Below, piece after piece: positions 1 to 10,425 of a stretch of 64,000 bases of DNA. The position numbers and the translations under genes were made by a program. Position 1 is the first letter of the stretch. Every line of letters begins with the position of its first letter. The notes beneath the pieces are model-generated. The model was not told the DNA's origin. It saw only the letters and a list, made by a program, of their open reading frames with translations, and searched no databases. Origin of the DNA: Pigmentiphaga sp. H8 (GTDB lineage: Bacteria > Pseudomonadota > Gammaproteobacteria > Burkholderiales > Burkholderiaceae_B); contig NZ_CP033966.1 in the NCBI RefSeq assembly GCF_003854895.1, forward strand, positions 5,208,001 to 5,272,000, read 5' to 3'.

Positions 1-272
1 TCGCGTTCGAGAACGCGAAGCACGGCGTGCGCGCCAATGCGATCCTGCCGGGCCTGATCGACACGCCCATGGCCATCGAGCGGCGCGCGGAGGAAACCGG
101 GGTCCCCCGCGAAGTGATCCGCCGCGAACGCGATGCGCTGGTGCCGATGGGCTACATGGGCGAAGCCGCCGACGTCGCGAACGCGGCGCTTTTCCTGGCC
201 TCGGACGAGGCGCGCTACGTGACCGGCGTACTGTTTCCGGTCGATGGCGGCCTGCTGCTCAAGCGGGGCTGA
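1..272 (+). CDS. Short-chain dehydrogenase/reductase, C-terminal part only
   Basis: This is the 3' end of an SDR gene whose start lies before the window; the reading frame enters at base 3. About 90 residues are visible. They carry the usual SDR C-terminal block: an N-A-I-L-P-G-L-I-D-T-P-M segment (the PG motif after the catalytic Tyr/Lys), then a region reading ADVANAALFLASDEARYVTG and the terminal VDGG motif. The Rossmann and catalytic parts are missing, so the substrate cannot be judged. It resembles the complete SDR at 6643-7443 at its C-terminus. A LysR gene converges on it nine bases downstream. Confidence 0.85.
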   Translation, partial: AFENAKHGVRANAILPGLIDTPMAIERRAEETGVPREVIRRERDALVPMGYMGEAADVANAALFLASDEARYVTGVLFPVDGGLLLKRG

Positions 273-281
273 GCGCAGACC

Positions 282-1157
282 TCAGGCCTGGGGGCGGGCG
301 AACAGTTCGCGCGCGCCTTCGGGCAGGGCCGCGGGATCGACGCATGCCATCCAGATCTGTCGGCCCGCCCATTCGTCCGCCAGCGCGACGACCTCCACTC
401 CCGTCCGCTCGGCATAGGTCCGCGCCAGGCCCTCGGCCATCAGGGCCAGGCCCAGCCCCTCGCGCACCAGCATGCAGCGTGCCTCGGGATTGGAGACCTG
501 CGCGCTGACGTTGATGGGCCGGGGCAGGTTTTCGCCGATCAATCGCTGGAAGTTGGCCAGGTCGTGGCGCGGGAAATAGCCGACGTAGTCATGATCCAGC
601 GTGTCGAAGAAACGCACCGGACCACTCCGTGCCAGCGCGTGCCCCATCGGGACGACCAGGGCGACCCGTTCGCGGCGGTACTCCACGAAGTGCAGGCCCG
701 GAGGCGGAAACGGCGCGTGATAGATTCCGATCTCCGCCTCCCCCTGGGTGACCAGCGCCGGGATCTCAACGCTGGACGCCTCGACGATGTCGACGCGATG
801 GCCTGGACACACGCGGCGCAGCAGGCTGATGGCGCGCGGCAGGTACTGCAGCACGACCGACCGGCAGGCGGCGATCCGGATGTGGGACTCGCCGTCGTCG
901 CGGAAGCTCGCCAGGGTCCGCTCCAACTGGCGGGCCGCCGACAGCAGCGAGGTCGCATGGCGGTACAGCGCCTCGCCCGCGGCCGTGGGCTCGACGCCCC
1001 GGCCGGTCCGCCGCAGCAGCGATACGCCGTGCTCGCGCTCGAGCTCCGCCAGCCGCTTGCTTACCGCCGAGGCCACGACGTTCAGCCGGTCGGCGCAACG
1101 GCTCAGGCTTTTTTCCTCGACGCATGCGACGAAGGTCTTCAGGCTTTGCAGGTCCAT
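282..1157 (-). CDS. LysR-family transcriptional regulator
   Basis: The protein has 291 residues, normal for the family. The N-terminal winged helix (about residues 1-60) reads MDLQSLKTFVACVEEKSLSR followed by an A-S-A-V-S-K-R-L recognition helix. The effector-binding domain follows, with the typical RTGRGVEPTAAGEALY junction. The start at 1157 was chosen because the LysR fold begins exactly there and an AAAGGAAAGGA ribosome site precedes it; an upstream in-frame extension has no family match. It converges on the partial SDR and lies just downstream of norR on the same strand (34 bp gap). Its target and inducer cannot be told from sequence. Confidence 0.93.
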   Translation of the reverse strand: MDLQSLKTFVACVEEKSLSRCADRLNVVASAVSKRLAELEREHGVSLLRRTGRGVEPTAAGEALYRHATSLLSAARQLERTLASFRDDGESHIRIAACRSVVLQYLPRAISLLRRVCPGHRVDIVEASSVEIPALVTQGEAEIGIYHAPFPPPGLHFVEYRRERVALVVPMGHALARSGPVRFFDTLDHDYVGYFPRHDLANFQRLIGENLPRPINVSAQVSNPEARCMLVREGLGLALMAEGLARTYAERTGVEVVALADEWAGRQIWMACVDPAALPEGARELFARPQA

Positions 1158-1191
1158 GTCCTTTCCTTTTCCGCTTGCGCCGCAAGCTTCG

Positions 1192-2770
<1,579 letters not shown>

Positions 2771-2775
<5 letters not shown>

Positions 2776-2827
2776 TTTGACTAATTTGAGGTCATAAAGA
2801 CACATGAAGATTATAGGTCATTATGAC
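2771..2827. promoter_or_regulatory. Three NorR enhancer boxes
   Basis: Three 11-bp palindromes match the known NorR core GTCA-N3-TGAC (GT-N7-AC): GTCATTTTGAC at 2771-2781, GTCATAAAGAC at 2791-2801 and GTCATTATGAC at 2817-2827. The first and third are perfect and the second has one arm mismatch. Three such enhancer sites upstream of a sigma-54 promoter is the arrangement known for E. coli norVW. The first box covers the norR start codon. Confidence 0.78.
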
Positions 2828-2868
2828 TCCCAGGCATGGAAAATGGCGCAGCGCCGCGAGAATCGGCC

Positions 2869-2884
2869 TGGCACGCATCTTGAA
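2869..2884 (+). promoter_or_regulatory. Sigma-54 (-24/-12) promoter of hmp
   Basis: The sequence TGGCACGCATCTTGAA matches the sigma-54 consensus TGGCACG-N4-TTGC[A/T] except for A in place of C in the -12 element. The GG at 2870-2871 and the -12 G are correctly spaced. It lies about 40 bp after the last NorR box and about 57 bp before the hmp start codon, as expected for a NorR-activated promoter. Confidence 0.7.
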
Positions 2885-2940
2885 TAAGGGAAAACGAAGG
2901 CTGTCCCCTTTCCCGGCCGGCCGCTCTTGCAGGAGATACC

Positions 2941-4119
2941 ATGCTGTCCGCTCAACAACGAGCCATCGTCAAGGCCACCGTCCCGCTGCTGGAAACCGGC
3001 GGCGAAGCCCTGACCACCCATTTCTATCGCCTGATGCTGGCCGAGTACCCGGAGGTCCGGCCCCTGTTCAACCAGGCCCACCAGGCCAGCGGCGACCAGC
3101 CGCGCGCGCTGGCCAACGGCGTGCTGGCCTATGCGCGCCACATCGACGACCTCACGCCCCTGGGCGGGATGGTCGGCCGCATCGTCAACAAGCACGTCGG
3201 GCTGCAGATCCTGCCCGAACACTATCCCATCGTCGGCACGTGCCTGCTGCGCGCCATCCGCGAAGTGCTCGGCCCCGACGTCGCCACCGACGAAGTCATC
3301 GAAGCCTGGGGCGCGGCCTACCAGCAACTGGCCACGCTGCTGATCGGCGCCGAGGAACAGTGCTACGCGACCCAGGAGAAGGCGGCCGGCGGCTGGCGCG
3401 GTTCGCGCGCCTTCCGCGTCGCCCGCAAGGAACAGGAAAGCGAGGAGATCACCTCGTTCTACCTGGTGCCCGCCGACGGCGGTTCGCTGCTGGACTTCCA
3501 GCCCGGCCAGTACATCGGCCTGAAGCTGGTCGTCGACGGCGAGGAAGTGCGCCGCAACTATTCGCTGTCCGCGCCCCCCAACGGCCGCGAGTACCGCATC
3601 AGCGTCAAGCGCCAGGGCGACGGCGTCGTCTCCAACCACCTGCACGACCGGATCGGCGAAGGCGACACGCTGGAACTCTTCCCGCCCTCGGGCAACTTCA
3701 CGCTGCAGGCCAGCGACAAGCCGCTGGTGCTGATCAGCGGCGGCGTCGGCATCACGCCCACCCTGGCCATGCTGCAGGCGGCCCTGGGCGGTTCGCGCGC
3801 GATCCACTTCATCCACTGCGCCCGCAACCAGGCGGTCCACGCCTTCCGCGACTACGTGGATGCCGCGGCGGGCAAGTTCCCGCAGCTCAAGCGTTTCTAC
3901 TGCTACGACGAACCCGGCGAGACGGCGCAGCGCCCCGATGCGGTCGGCCTGCTGACCAAGGAGCAACTGGCGCAGTGGCTGCCGCAGGACCGCGACGTCG
4001 ACGTCTACTTCCTGGGTCCCAAGCCGTTCATGCGCAACGTCCAGCGCTACCTGAAGGAACTGGGCGTGCCGGAGACGCAGACGCGGTATGAGTTCTTCGG
4101 GCCGGAAGCGATGGCGTAA
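2941..4119 (+). CDS. hmp: Flavohaemoprotein, nitric oxide dioxygenase
   Basis: Hmp oxidises NO to nitrate using O2, haem, FAD and NAD(P)H in the cytoplasm. The protein has 392 residues, full length. The N-terminal globin carries the expected residues: distal Tyr29 and Gln53, proximal His85 (KHVGLQILPEHY) and Tyr95. The FAD domain has the RNYSLSAP motif near residue 205, the NAD(P) domain GGVGITPTLAML near 270, and the C-terminus ends YEFFGPE. AGGAGATACC precedes the ATG. It is divergent from norR, and the sigma-54 promoter with NorR boxes upstream indicates NO-inducible expression. It converges on a LysR gene nine bases downstream. Confidence 0.97.
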   Translation: MLSAQQRAIVKATVPLLETGGEALTTHFYRLMLAEYPEVRPLFNQAHQASGDQPRALANGVLAYARHIDDLTPLGGMVGRIVNKHVGLQILPEHYPIVGTCLLRAIREVLGPDVATDEVIEAWGAAYQQLATLLIGAEEQCYATQEKAAGGWRGSRAFRVARKEQESEEITSFYLVPADGGSLLDFQPGQYIGLKLVVDGEEVRRNYSLSAPPNGREYRISVKRQGDGVVSNHLHDRIGEGDTLELFPPSGNFTLQASDKPLVLISGGVGITPTLAMLQAALGGSRAIHFIHCARNQAVHAFRDYVDAAAGKFPQLKRFYCYDEPGETAQRPDAVGLLTKEQLAQWLPQDRDVDVYFLGPKPFMRNVQRYLKELGVPETQTRYEFFGPEAMA

Positions 4120-4128
4120 GAGCCCGCG

Positions 4129-5028
4129 CTACTCGAAGAACCGTTTCATCTCCAGCCCGCGGATGATTTGCGCGGTCGCCTCCGCCAACGGAGGCAGCGG
4201 GCCGCTGGACGGCGTGGCCAGGGTCAGGTTGTTCATGATGACCGGCTCGGCAATGGACGAGAAGGCCAGGAAATCCTGGCCCGCCATGTCGCTCAGCGCC
4301 GAGCGCGGGATGATGGTGAACATGCCTTCCTTGGCCATGGTCTCGAGGATGGTATGCACCACGTCCACCTCGGCCACGACGTCCAGCGTCACGTTCAATT
4401 CGCGGCAGGTGCGGTCCACCAGCGCGCGGATGGTATTGGGCGCGCTGGGCAGCACCAGCGGATAGCGGCCCAGGTCCCTCGCGCGCACGCGCGGCGGGGG
4501 CACGGGCCGGCAGGCCTTGCCGTAGGCCAGCACCAGGTCCTCCCGGTAGATGGATTCGAACCGCAGCAGGGACGAGGACGGCGGGTCGTACAGCAGCGCC
4601 AGGTCCACCCTGCCCTTGACCAGCCATTCATTCATCTCGGAACTCAGGCCTTCGGCCAGCGTCAGCGCGGCATCGGGATGCAGGCGCCGGAACGACTGCA
4701 CGATGTCCGGCGCCATCCGGCGCGCCACGCGGTGCGGCATGCCCAGCCGGACCTTGTCCTGCGCGGCGGCGCGGAAGGCGCGCATGTCCTGGCGGGCATG
4801 CTGGGCCATGGCATCGAGCGTCTTGGCATGCTCCAGGAACCGCAGCCCGGCCTCGGTGGGTTCGACGCCCCGGCCGGTGCGCACCAGCAGATGGTGGCGC
4901 AGCTCGGCTTCCAGCAACTGGATCTGCCGGCTGAGCGAGGGCTGCGAGACGCCCAGCACCTCGCCCGCGCGGGAAAGGCTGCGCATTTCGCAGACGACGA
5001 TGAAGTAGCGGAGTTGCCGGAGGTCCAT
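4129..5028 (-). CDS. LysR-family transcriptional regulator
   Basis: The protein has 299 residues. The N-terminal helix-turn-helix begins MDLRQLRYFIVVCEMRSLSR with the VSQPSLSRQIQLLE recognition segment, then a two-lobed effector domain. I started it at 5028 because the fold begins there; a 41-residue in-frame upstream extension is low-complexity and overlaps the divergent promoter region. It is divergent from the amidohydrolase at 5136, so it probably regulates that catabolic cluster, as LysR proteins commonly do. The inducer is unknown. Confidence 0.92.
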   Translation of the reverse strand: MDLRQLRYFIVVCEMRSLSRAGEVLGVSQPSLSRQIQLLEAELRHHLLVRTGRGVEPTEAGLRFLEHAKTLDAMAQHARQDMRAFRAAAQDKVRLGMPHRVARRMAPDIVQSFRRLHPDAALTLAEGLSSEMNEWLVKGRVDLALLYDPPSSSLLRFESIYREDLVLAYGKACRPVPPPRVRARDLGRYPLVLPSAPNTIRALVDRTCRELNVTLDVVAEVDVVHTILETMAKEGMFTIIPRSALSDMAGQDFLAFSSIAEPVIMNNLTLATPSSGPLPPLAEATAQIIRGLEMKRFFE

Positions 5029-5135
5029 GGATGCAATGGTATACGTTTTTCCTATATCAGAAGTCAGGCTGGGCGCATTGCTCGGCCCCGGGGGCTTGCG
5101 CATGATGCGGGGTTGACGTTTATCGCACCCCCACC

Positions 5136-6005
5136 ATGCCCGACTGCGCACCTCCCCTGGCCGAGATCACGCCTCCTGCCGAGCCCCTGCCCAAGCACGC
5201 CTGCGACACCCATTTCCACGTCTTCGGCCCCGCCGGCGTCTTCCCCTACGCCGACGACCGTCCCTATACGCCGCCCGACGCGCCCTTCGAACGGCTGCGC
5301 GATCTGCACCGGCGGCTGGGCTTCGAGCGCGGCATCATCGTGCATCCGGGCTGCCACGGCTACGACCTGTCGGTCACGCTCGATGCACTGGATCGCGGCG
5401 CGGGCCAGTACCGGGCGATCGCCCTGCTGGATCCGGCCACCGACGAGGCCCGCATCGCCGAACTCGACCGGCGCGGCGTGCGCGGCGTGCGCTTCAATTT
5501 CGTGGCTCACCTGGCCAACGCCGGCTGGGACGAACTGGCGCGGATCGTGCCCCGCATCGCGCCCTTCGGCTGGCACGTCTGCATCCATTCGGACCAGGCC
5601 TCGCTCGAAGGCTTGCTGCCCAGGCTCAGGACGCTGCCCGTTCCATTCGTGATCGATCACATGGGACGCGTGGCCGCCGCCGAAGGCACCCAGGGTTCGG
5701 CCTTCCGGGCCTTGCTCGCGCTGCGCGACCATCCCGGCGCCTGGGTGAAGATCTCCGGGCTGGACCGCACGTCCAGCAGCGGCAAGCGGCCGTTCCAGGA
5801 TGCCGAACCGCTGGTGTCGGCGCTGCTGGACGCCATGCCCGAGCGCCTGCTATGGGGCACCGACTGGCCGCATCCGAACGTGCACGGCGACATGCCCGAC
5901 GACGGCGAACTGCTGAACACCTTCCTGCGGCTGTGCCCCGATGCGGCCACGCGCCAGCGCATCCTGGCGGACAACCCGCACGCGCTGTTCCGGTTCGCGC
6001 CATGA
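5136..6005 (+). CDS. Amidohydrolase, 2-pyrone-4,6-dicarboxylate hydrolase-like
   Basis: The protein has 289 residues and is a TIM-barrel amidohydrolase (Amidohydro_2). The first metal-binding motif DTHFHVFG lies at residues 24-31. The PDC-hydrolase-like segment FPYADDRPYTPPDAPFE follows, and the late LLWGTDWPHPNV block supplies the catalytic Asp. In this family the enzyme opens a lactone ring (LigI acts on 2-pyrone-4,6-dicarboxylate); the exact substrate here is inferred only. It heads a cluster with a carboxymuconolactone-decarboxylase-like protein, an SDR, an SMP-30 lactonase and a Bug receptor, divergent from a LysR gene, which suggests catabolism of a lactone or cyclic acid. Confidence 0.88.
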   Translation: MPDCAPPLAEITPPAEPLPKHACDTHFHVFGPAGVFPYADDRPYTPPDAPFERLRDLHRRLGFERGIIVHPGCHGYDLSVTLDALDRGAGQYRAIALLDPATDEARIAELDRRGVRGVRFNFVAHLANAGWDELARIVPRIAPFGWHVCIHSDQASLEGLLPRLRTLPVPFVIDHMGRVAAAEGTQGSAFRALLALRDHPGAWVKISGLDRTSSSGKRPFQDAEPLVSALLDAMPERLLWGTDWPHPNVHGDMPDDGELLNTFLRLCPDAATRQRILADNPHALFRFAP

Positions 6006-6050
6006 CGCGGCGCATGTTCCACTGCGCCCAGAACTCCAGGAGACCCGACC

Positions 6051-6602
6051 ATGCCTAGACTGAATCCCCCCGACGTCGAACAGATGTCCGAACACCAGCG
6101 CCGCGTCTACGACGCCATCGCCTCGGGCCCGCGCGGCAAGGTGCGCGGGCCGCTGGCGATCTGGCTGCACCGCCCCGGCCTGGCCGAACACGCGCAGGCC
6201 CTGGGCCAGTATTGCCGCTACGACTCCAGCCTGCCGCCGCGCCTGTCCGAACTGGCCATCCTGACCATGGCCGCGCTGTGGCGCGCCCCCTTCGAATGGT
6301 GGGCGCACCATCCCATCGCCCTGAAGGCAGGGCTGGACGCGGACGTGGCCGAGCAGATCCGCGCCGGCGCCACGCCCGTGTTCGCCCAGCGCGACGAGTC
6401 GGTCGTCTACCGCTTCGTGCGCGAACTGGTGGAAACGCGGCAAGTCCCGGACGCGCTCTACCAGGAGGCCCTGGAGGTCCTGGGCAAGGACGGCGTCGTC
6501 GACCTGGTCGGCATGGCCGGCTACTACACCCTGATCTCGATGACGCTGAGCGTCTTCGACATCCCCACGCCCGACGGCAGCACCGTCGAATTCGGGCGCT
6601 GA
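6051..6602 (+). CDS. Carboxymuconolactone decarboxylase family protein
   Basis: The protein has 183 residues and an all-helical CMD/AhpD fold. The segment RLSELAILTMAALWRAPFEW matches the conserved CMD core (about residues 64-83) and is followed by HHPIALKAGL. The CxxC peroxidase pair of AhpD proteins is absent, so the redox role is unlikely and a decarboxylase or lactone-associated role fits better. It lies 45 bp after the amidohydrolase with a GGAGACCCGACC ribosome site and is probably co-transcribed with it. The substrate is not known. Confidence 0.85.
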   Translation: MPRLNPPDVEQMSEHQRRVYDAIASGPRGKVRGPLAIWLHRPGLAEHAQALGQYCRYDSSLPPRLSELAILTMAALWRAPFEWWAHHPIALKAGLDADVAEQIRAGATPVFAQRDESVVYRFVRELVETRQVPDALYQEALEVLGKDGVVDLVGMAGYYTLISMTLSVFDIPTPDGSTVEFGR

Positions 6603-6642
6603 TGCCTTTCCGATCATCATCATCACGAACGAGATACCCATC

Positions 6643-7443
6643 ATGACTGGCCGCCTGCAAGGCAAGATAGCGATCGTCACCGGCGCGGGCAGCGTCGGCC
6701 CCGGCTGGGGCAACGGCCGCGCCATCGCATACCGTTTCGCGCAGGAAGGCGCACGCGTCTTCGCCGTCGACCGCGATCCCGCGGCCATGGAAGAAACCGT
6801 GGCCCGCGTGCGCGAAATCGGCGGCGAGATCGCCATCTGGCGCTGCGACGTCACCTCGTCGGACGAGGTCCGCGACATGGTGCGCGCCTGCGTCGACACC
6901 TGGGGCGGCGTGGACATCCTGGTCAACAACGTGGGCGGCTCGCGCAAGGGCGGCCCGGTGGACCTGGACGAAGCGGCGTGGGACGCGCAGATCGACTTCA
7001 ACCTGAAAAGCGTCTATCTGGGCTGCCGCCATGTGCTGCCGCTGATGGAGGAGCAGGGCGGCGGCGCCATCGTCAACATCGCCTCGACCTCGGGCACGCG
7101 CTGGACCGGCTCGGCCCAGGTCGGCTATTCCAGCGCGAAGGCCGGCGTCATCCAGCTGTCGCGCGTCGTGGCGCTGGAATATGCCAAGAAGAACATCCGC
7201 TGCAACACCGTCATTCCGGGCCAGATGCACACCCCCATGGTCGAAGTCCGGCTGGCCGGGCAGCGCGCGGGCGGCGACGTGGAGCAGTTGCTGGCGCAGC
7301 GGCAGTCGCGCATCCCGCTGCCCTTCATGGGCGACGGCCTGGACACCGCCAACGCCGCGCTGTTCCTGGCGTCCAGCGAAGCCCGCTTCATCACCGCCAC
7401 CGAGATCGTGGTCGACGGAGGCATGAGTGCGCGCTGCGACTGA
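6643..7443 (+). CDS. Short-chain dehydrogenase/reductase
   Basis: The protein has 266 residues with a classical SDR fold. The cofactor loop GAGSVGPGWGNGRAIA (about residues 14-29) has an insertion compared with the usual TGxxxGxG. NNVGG follows, then the catalytic Ser and the YSSAK motif (Tyr-x-x-x-Lys), and a VDGG C-terminus. It is the third gene of the amidohydrolase cluster, 40 bp downstream of the CMD gene. The 3' end overlaps the SMP-30 gene by 17 bp, implying translational coupling. It probably oxidises a hydroxy intermediate to a ketone or lactone; this is inference from the neighbours. Confidence 0.92.
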   Translation: MTGRLQGKIAIVTGAGSVGPGWGNGRAIAYRFAQEGARVFAVDRDPAAMEETVARVREIGGEIAIWRCDVTSSDEVRDMVRACVDTWGGVDILVNNVGGSRKGGPVDLDEAAWDAQIDFNLKSVYLGCRHVLPLMEEQGGGAIVNIASTSGTRWTGSAQVGYSSAKAGVIQLSRVVALEYAKKNIRCNTVIPGQMHTPMVEVRLAGQRAGGDVEQLLAQRQSRIPLPFMGDGLDTANAALFLASSEARFITATEIVVDGGMSARCD

Positions 7444-8374
7444 CGCCCCCGTGCGCTATCCCGATCCGGCCGTCATCGCGCTGGATCCGCGCTTCGAGAA
7501 ACTCACGCTGCCGCTGGCGGCGGTCGAGCGCCTGGCCACGGGATGCCGCTGGGCCGAAGGGCCGGTCTGGTTCGGCGATGCCCGCTACCTGCTGTGGAGC
7601 GACGTGCCCAACGACCGCATCATGCGCTGGGACGAAATCACCGGGCAGGCACATGTCTGGCGGCCCGTGTCCGGCCATGCGAACGGCAACACGCGCGACC
7701 GCCAGGGGCGCCTGGTCACCTGCGAGCACCAGGGGCGCCGCGTCACCCGAACCGAACACGACGGCCGCATCACCGTGCTGGCCGACCGCTACCAGGGCAA
7801 GCGCCTGAACTCGCCCAACGACGTCGTCGTGAAATCCGACGGCTCGATCTGGTTCACCGACCCGCCCTTCGGCATCATCGGCTACTACCAGGGCGAGAAG
7901 GCCGAACAGGAAATCCCCGCCGCCATCTATCGCATCGACCCGTACAGCGGCGCGGTCGACCTGGTCTGCGATACGGTCAACGGCCCCAACGGGCTGGCCT
8001 TCTCGCCCGACGAGAAGCAGTTGTACGTGATCGAATCGCGCGCCCGCCCCCGCAACGTCCTGGTGTTCGATGCGTCGGACGACGGCCGCCGGCTGGGCCC
8101 GCAGCGCGTGCTGTTCGACGCCGCCGACGGCACGCCCGACGGCTTTCGCGTCGACGTCGAAGGCAATCTCTGGTGCGGCTGGGGCATGGGCACGCCCGAG
8201 CTCGACGGGGTCCGCGTCTATTCGCCCCGGGGGGAACTCCTGGGCCGCATCGCCCTGCCCGAGCGCTGCGCGAATCTGTGTTTTGGCGGCAAGCATCGCA
8301 ACCGCCTGTTCATGGCGTCCAGCACGTCGATCTACTCGTTGTTCGTCAATACCCAGGGCGCCCCCGGCGGCTGA
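7427..8374 (+). CDS. SMP-30/gluconolactonase family lactonase
   Basis: The protein has 315 residues and is a six-bladed beta-propeller of the SMP-30/gluconolactonase/LRE family. Family blocks are visible: GCRWAEGPVWFGDARYLLWS near residue 45, then LNSPNDVVVKSDGSIWFTDP, then NGPNGLAFSPDEKQLYV, which provide metal ligands in this family. The start is a GTG inside the SDR gene; another GTG eight codons later is possible. Together with the amidohydrolase and SDR it suggests that a sugar-acid or aldonate-like compound is oxidised to a lactone and then hydrolysed. Confidence 0.9.
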   Translation: MRAATDAPVRYPDPAVIALDPRFEKLTLPLAAVERLATGCRWAEGPVWFGDARYLLWSDVPNDRIMRWDEITGQAHVWRPVSGHANGNTRDRQGRLVTCEHQGRRVTRTEHDGRITVLADRYQGKRLNSPNDVVVKSDGSIWFTDPPFGIIGYYQGEKAEQEIPAAIYRIDPYSGAVDLVCDTVNGPNGLAFSPDEKQLYVIESRARPRNVLVFDASDDGRRLGPQRVLFDAADGTPDGFRVDVEGNLWCGWGMGTPELDGVRVYSPRGELLGRIALPERCANLCFGGKHRNRLFMASSTSIYSLFVNTQGAPGG

Positions 8375-8415
8375 ACGCCCGCGCCCTGATCTCCAAAACG
8401 ATAAAGGAGAACACC

Positions 8416-9387
8416 ATGTTCCATCCGACCCGTTTCCACGCCCTCGCGCCGCTCGCCGCGGCCCTGCTGGGACTGGCCGCCTTCGGCGCGCAGGCCCAGT
8501 CCGTCACCAGCATCGTCGTCGCCTTCCCGCCCGGGGGCCCCGCCGACTCGCTCGCGCGCGTCGTCGCCACCCAGCTCGAGAAAGAGCTCAAGCAGACCGT
8601 CGTCATCGAGAACAAGCCGGGCGGCAACGGCGCCATCGCCGCCAGCCAGGTGGCCCGCGCACGGCCCGACGGCCAGACGCTGTTCCTGAGCTCGGTGGGC
8701 GCGATCTCGATCAACCCCGCCCTGTACCCCAAGCTGATCTACGATCCCGCCAAGGACTTCGCGCCGGTCTCCCTGCTGGTTTCCACGCCCGAGGTACTGG
8801 TTGTCGGCCCGGACAGCGCCAGCAAGACCGCCAAGGACTTCGTCGCCCACGCCAAGTCGGCCAAGGGAGCCACCATGGCCTCGTCCGGCGTGGGCAGCAT
8901 GCCCCACATGGCCATCGTGCAGCTCAAGCTCTCGACCAAGGCCAACATCCTGCACGTGCCCTACAAGGGCGCGGCGCCCGCCATCACCGACACCATAGGC
9001 GGACAGGTCGACGGTTTCATTGGCGACATCTCGGGCCTGATGTCCAACATCAAGGCGAACAAGGTCAAGGCGCTCGCCATCGCCGCACCCAAGCGCTCGC
9101 CGCTCCTGCCCGACGTCCCGACCTTCGACGAACTGGGCGTGCCCAACGTCTACGCCAACAACTGGTACGGCCTGTACGCGCCCAAGAAAACCCCGGCCGA
9201 CAAGGTCGCCGCATTGAACGCCGCAGTCCGCAAGGTGCTGGCCTCGCCCGAGCTGAAGGCCTATGCCGAATCGAGCGGGGTCGAGCTCTCGCCCACCACG
9301 CCCAAGGAGTTCGACGACCTGAGCCGCAAGGATGCCAAGAAGTGGGGCGACCTGATCCGGGCGGAAGGGATCAAGGCCGACGAGTAG
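8416..9387 (+). CDS. Bug-family (TTT) periplasmic solute-binding protein
   Basis: The protein has 323 residues. A signal peptide is clear, with cleavage near FGAQAQS. The mature part follows the Bug pattern: VAFPPGGPADSLARVVA, then VIENKPGGNGAIAA, and a KGAAPAITDTIGGQVDG block. Bug proteins bind small carboxylates in the periplasm and are hugely expanded in Bordetella and relatives, often without their TctAB membrane partners; none lies here. An AAAGGAGA ribosome site precedes the ATG. It sits 41 bp after the lactonase and probably binds the substrate of that pathway. The last 17 bp overlap the convergent IclR gene. Confidence 0.93.
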   Translation: MFHPTRFHALAPLAAALLGLAAFGAQAQSVTSIVVAFPPGGPADSLARVVATQLEKELKQTVVIENKPGGNGAIAASQVARARPDGQTLFLSSVGAISINPALYPKLIYDPAKDFAPVSLLVSTPEVLVVGPDSASKTAKDFVAHAKSAKGATMASSGVGSMPHMAIVQLKLSTKANILHVPYKGAAPAITDTIGGQVDGFIGDISGLMSNIKANKVKALAIAAPKRSPLLPDVPTFDELGVPNVYANNWYGLYAPKKTPADKVAALNAAVRKVLASPELKAYAESSGVELSPTTPKEFDDLSRKDAKKWGDLIRAEGIKADE

Positions 9388-10237
9388 GCCGCATTGAACT
9401 TGCCGCTGCGGCAGTCCTGACGCAGCCGGCCAGCCTTGCACGCAGCGCCTCGGCCAGTTCGTGCAGGGCTGGCAGCAATACGCTCCGTATGTGCCGGTTC
9501 GAGAACTCCTCGATGCTGTAGCTGACGTTGAGCACGAAGGTGCCCTCGTCCATGATCAGCGGCATCGCGGTCGATTCCGTGCCGTGGCCCCAGACCACGG
9601 AGCAATGGCCTTCGGCCTCGAAGCGCCTCAGGCTCGCCTCGATCTCGGCCGCGACGGCAGGCCAGTTGCGCTCATGGCGCGCCTTCAGGCGCAGCAGTTG
9701 CCCGGCTCGCTGGCGACGAGACAGGCTGGCCAGATACGCCCGGCCGACGGCATTCGTTTCCATCGGCCGGCGGTGCCCGGGTTCGATGCGCCGGGAAAGG
9801 CGCGAACGATCGCCGTGCGCCACGTGAAGATAGACCATGTCCAGTTCGTCCGGCACGGACAGGCCGACGTTGATGTGCTGCCTGGCACTCAGCGCCTGCA
9901 TGAGGGGCACCGCTTCGTGCACGACCTGCGAGTCGAGCATGACCGCATGCGCAAGGCTAAGCACCGAGAACGACAGCCTGTAGGTCTGCAGGACCGGATC
10001 CTTCTTCAGAAAGCCGCCGTGCGCGAGCGTCTGCATCAGGCGGCTTACCGTGGCCTTGGGCAGGCCCGTTCGCTCGGCGACCTCGGCATTCCCCAAGGCG
10101 CCCAGACCAGGCCGGAAGCAACGCAGAATGCACAGTCCCCGCTCGAGCGAGCGGTTCATCGACGCGCTCGTTTTCTCCTGCGCGGCCGCTTCGGTGTGGC
10201 TACGCGTGGCCCGCATCGCGGCCCGCCGACTCTCCAT
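9371..10237 (-). CDS. IclR-family transcriptional regulator
   Basis: The protein has 288 residues from the ATG at 10237, which has a GGGGAGC ribosome site; a further 19 in-frame codons upstream are possible. The N-terminal winged helix contains SLERGLCILRCF and the VAERTGLPKATVSRLMQTL recognition element. The C-terminal effector domain has the family segment ETNAVGRAYLASLSRRQRA. It is divergent from the second Bug gene at 10426 and so probably controls the Bug / enoyl-CoA hydratase / CoA-transferase cluster. The first 25 residues of the chosen protein are Arg/Ala-rich and may be a flexible tail. Confidence 0.92.
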   Translation of the reverse strand: MESRRAAMRATRSHTEAAAQEKTSASMNRSLERGLCILRCFRPGLGALGNAEVAERTGLPKATVSRLMQTLAHGGFLKKDPVLQTYRLSFSVLSLAHAVMLDSQVVHEAVPLMQALSARQHINVGLSVPDELDMVYLHVAHGDRSRLSRRIEPGHRRPMETNAVGRAYLASLSRRQRAGQLLRLKARHERNWPAVAAEIEASLRRFEAEGHCSVVWGHGTESTAMPLIMDEGTFVLNVSYSIEEFSNRHIRSVLLPALHELAEALRARLAGCVRTAAAASSMRPTRRP

Positions 10238-10425
10238 GGATAGCTCCCCTTCGTTGCACCGTGCCATTGAGCCCCAAGCGCGGCTTCCCAGCACGAGGCC
10301 AGCCCGCGCACCGTTCCGGCAAGTGGAATCGGGTCATTGAGAGGCCTTTCCAGCGCTGCCTATACTCCGCCCAAAACATCGACCGAGCAAACAAGGTCGA
10401 ACCTCGCAACCGGACGGAGACCACG

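Noticed and set aside
4168..5652. 494-codon plus-strand reading frame
   Set aside because: Antisense to the LysR gene and out of frame with the amidohydrolase.
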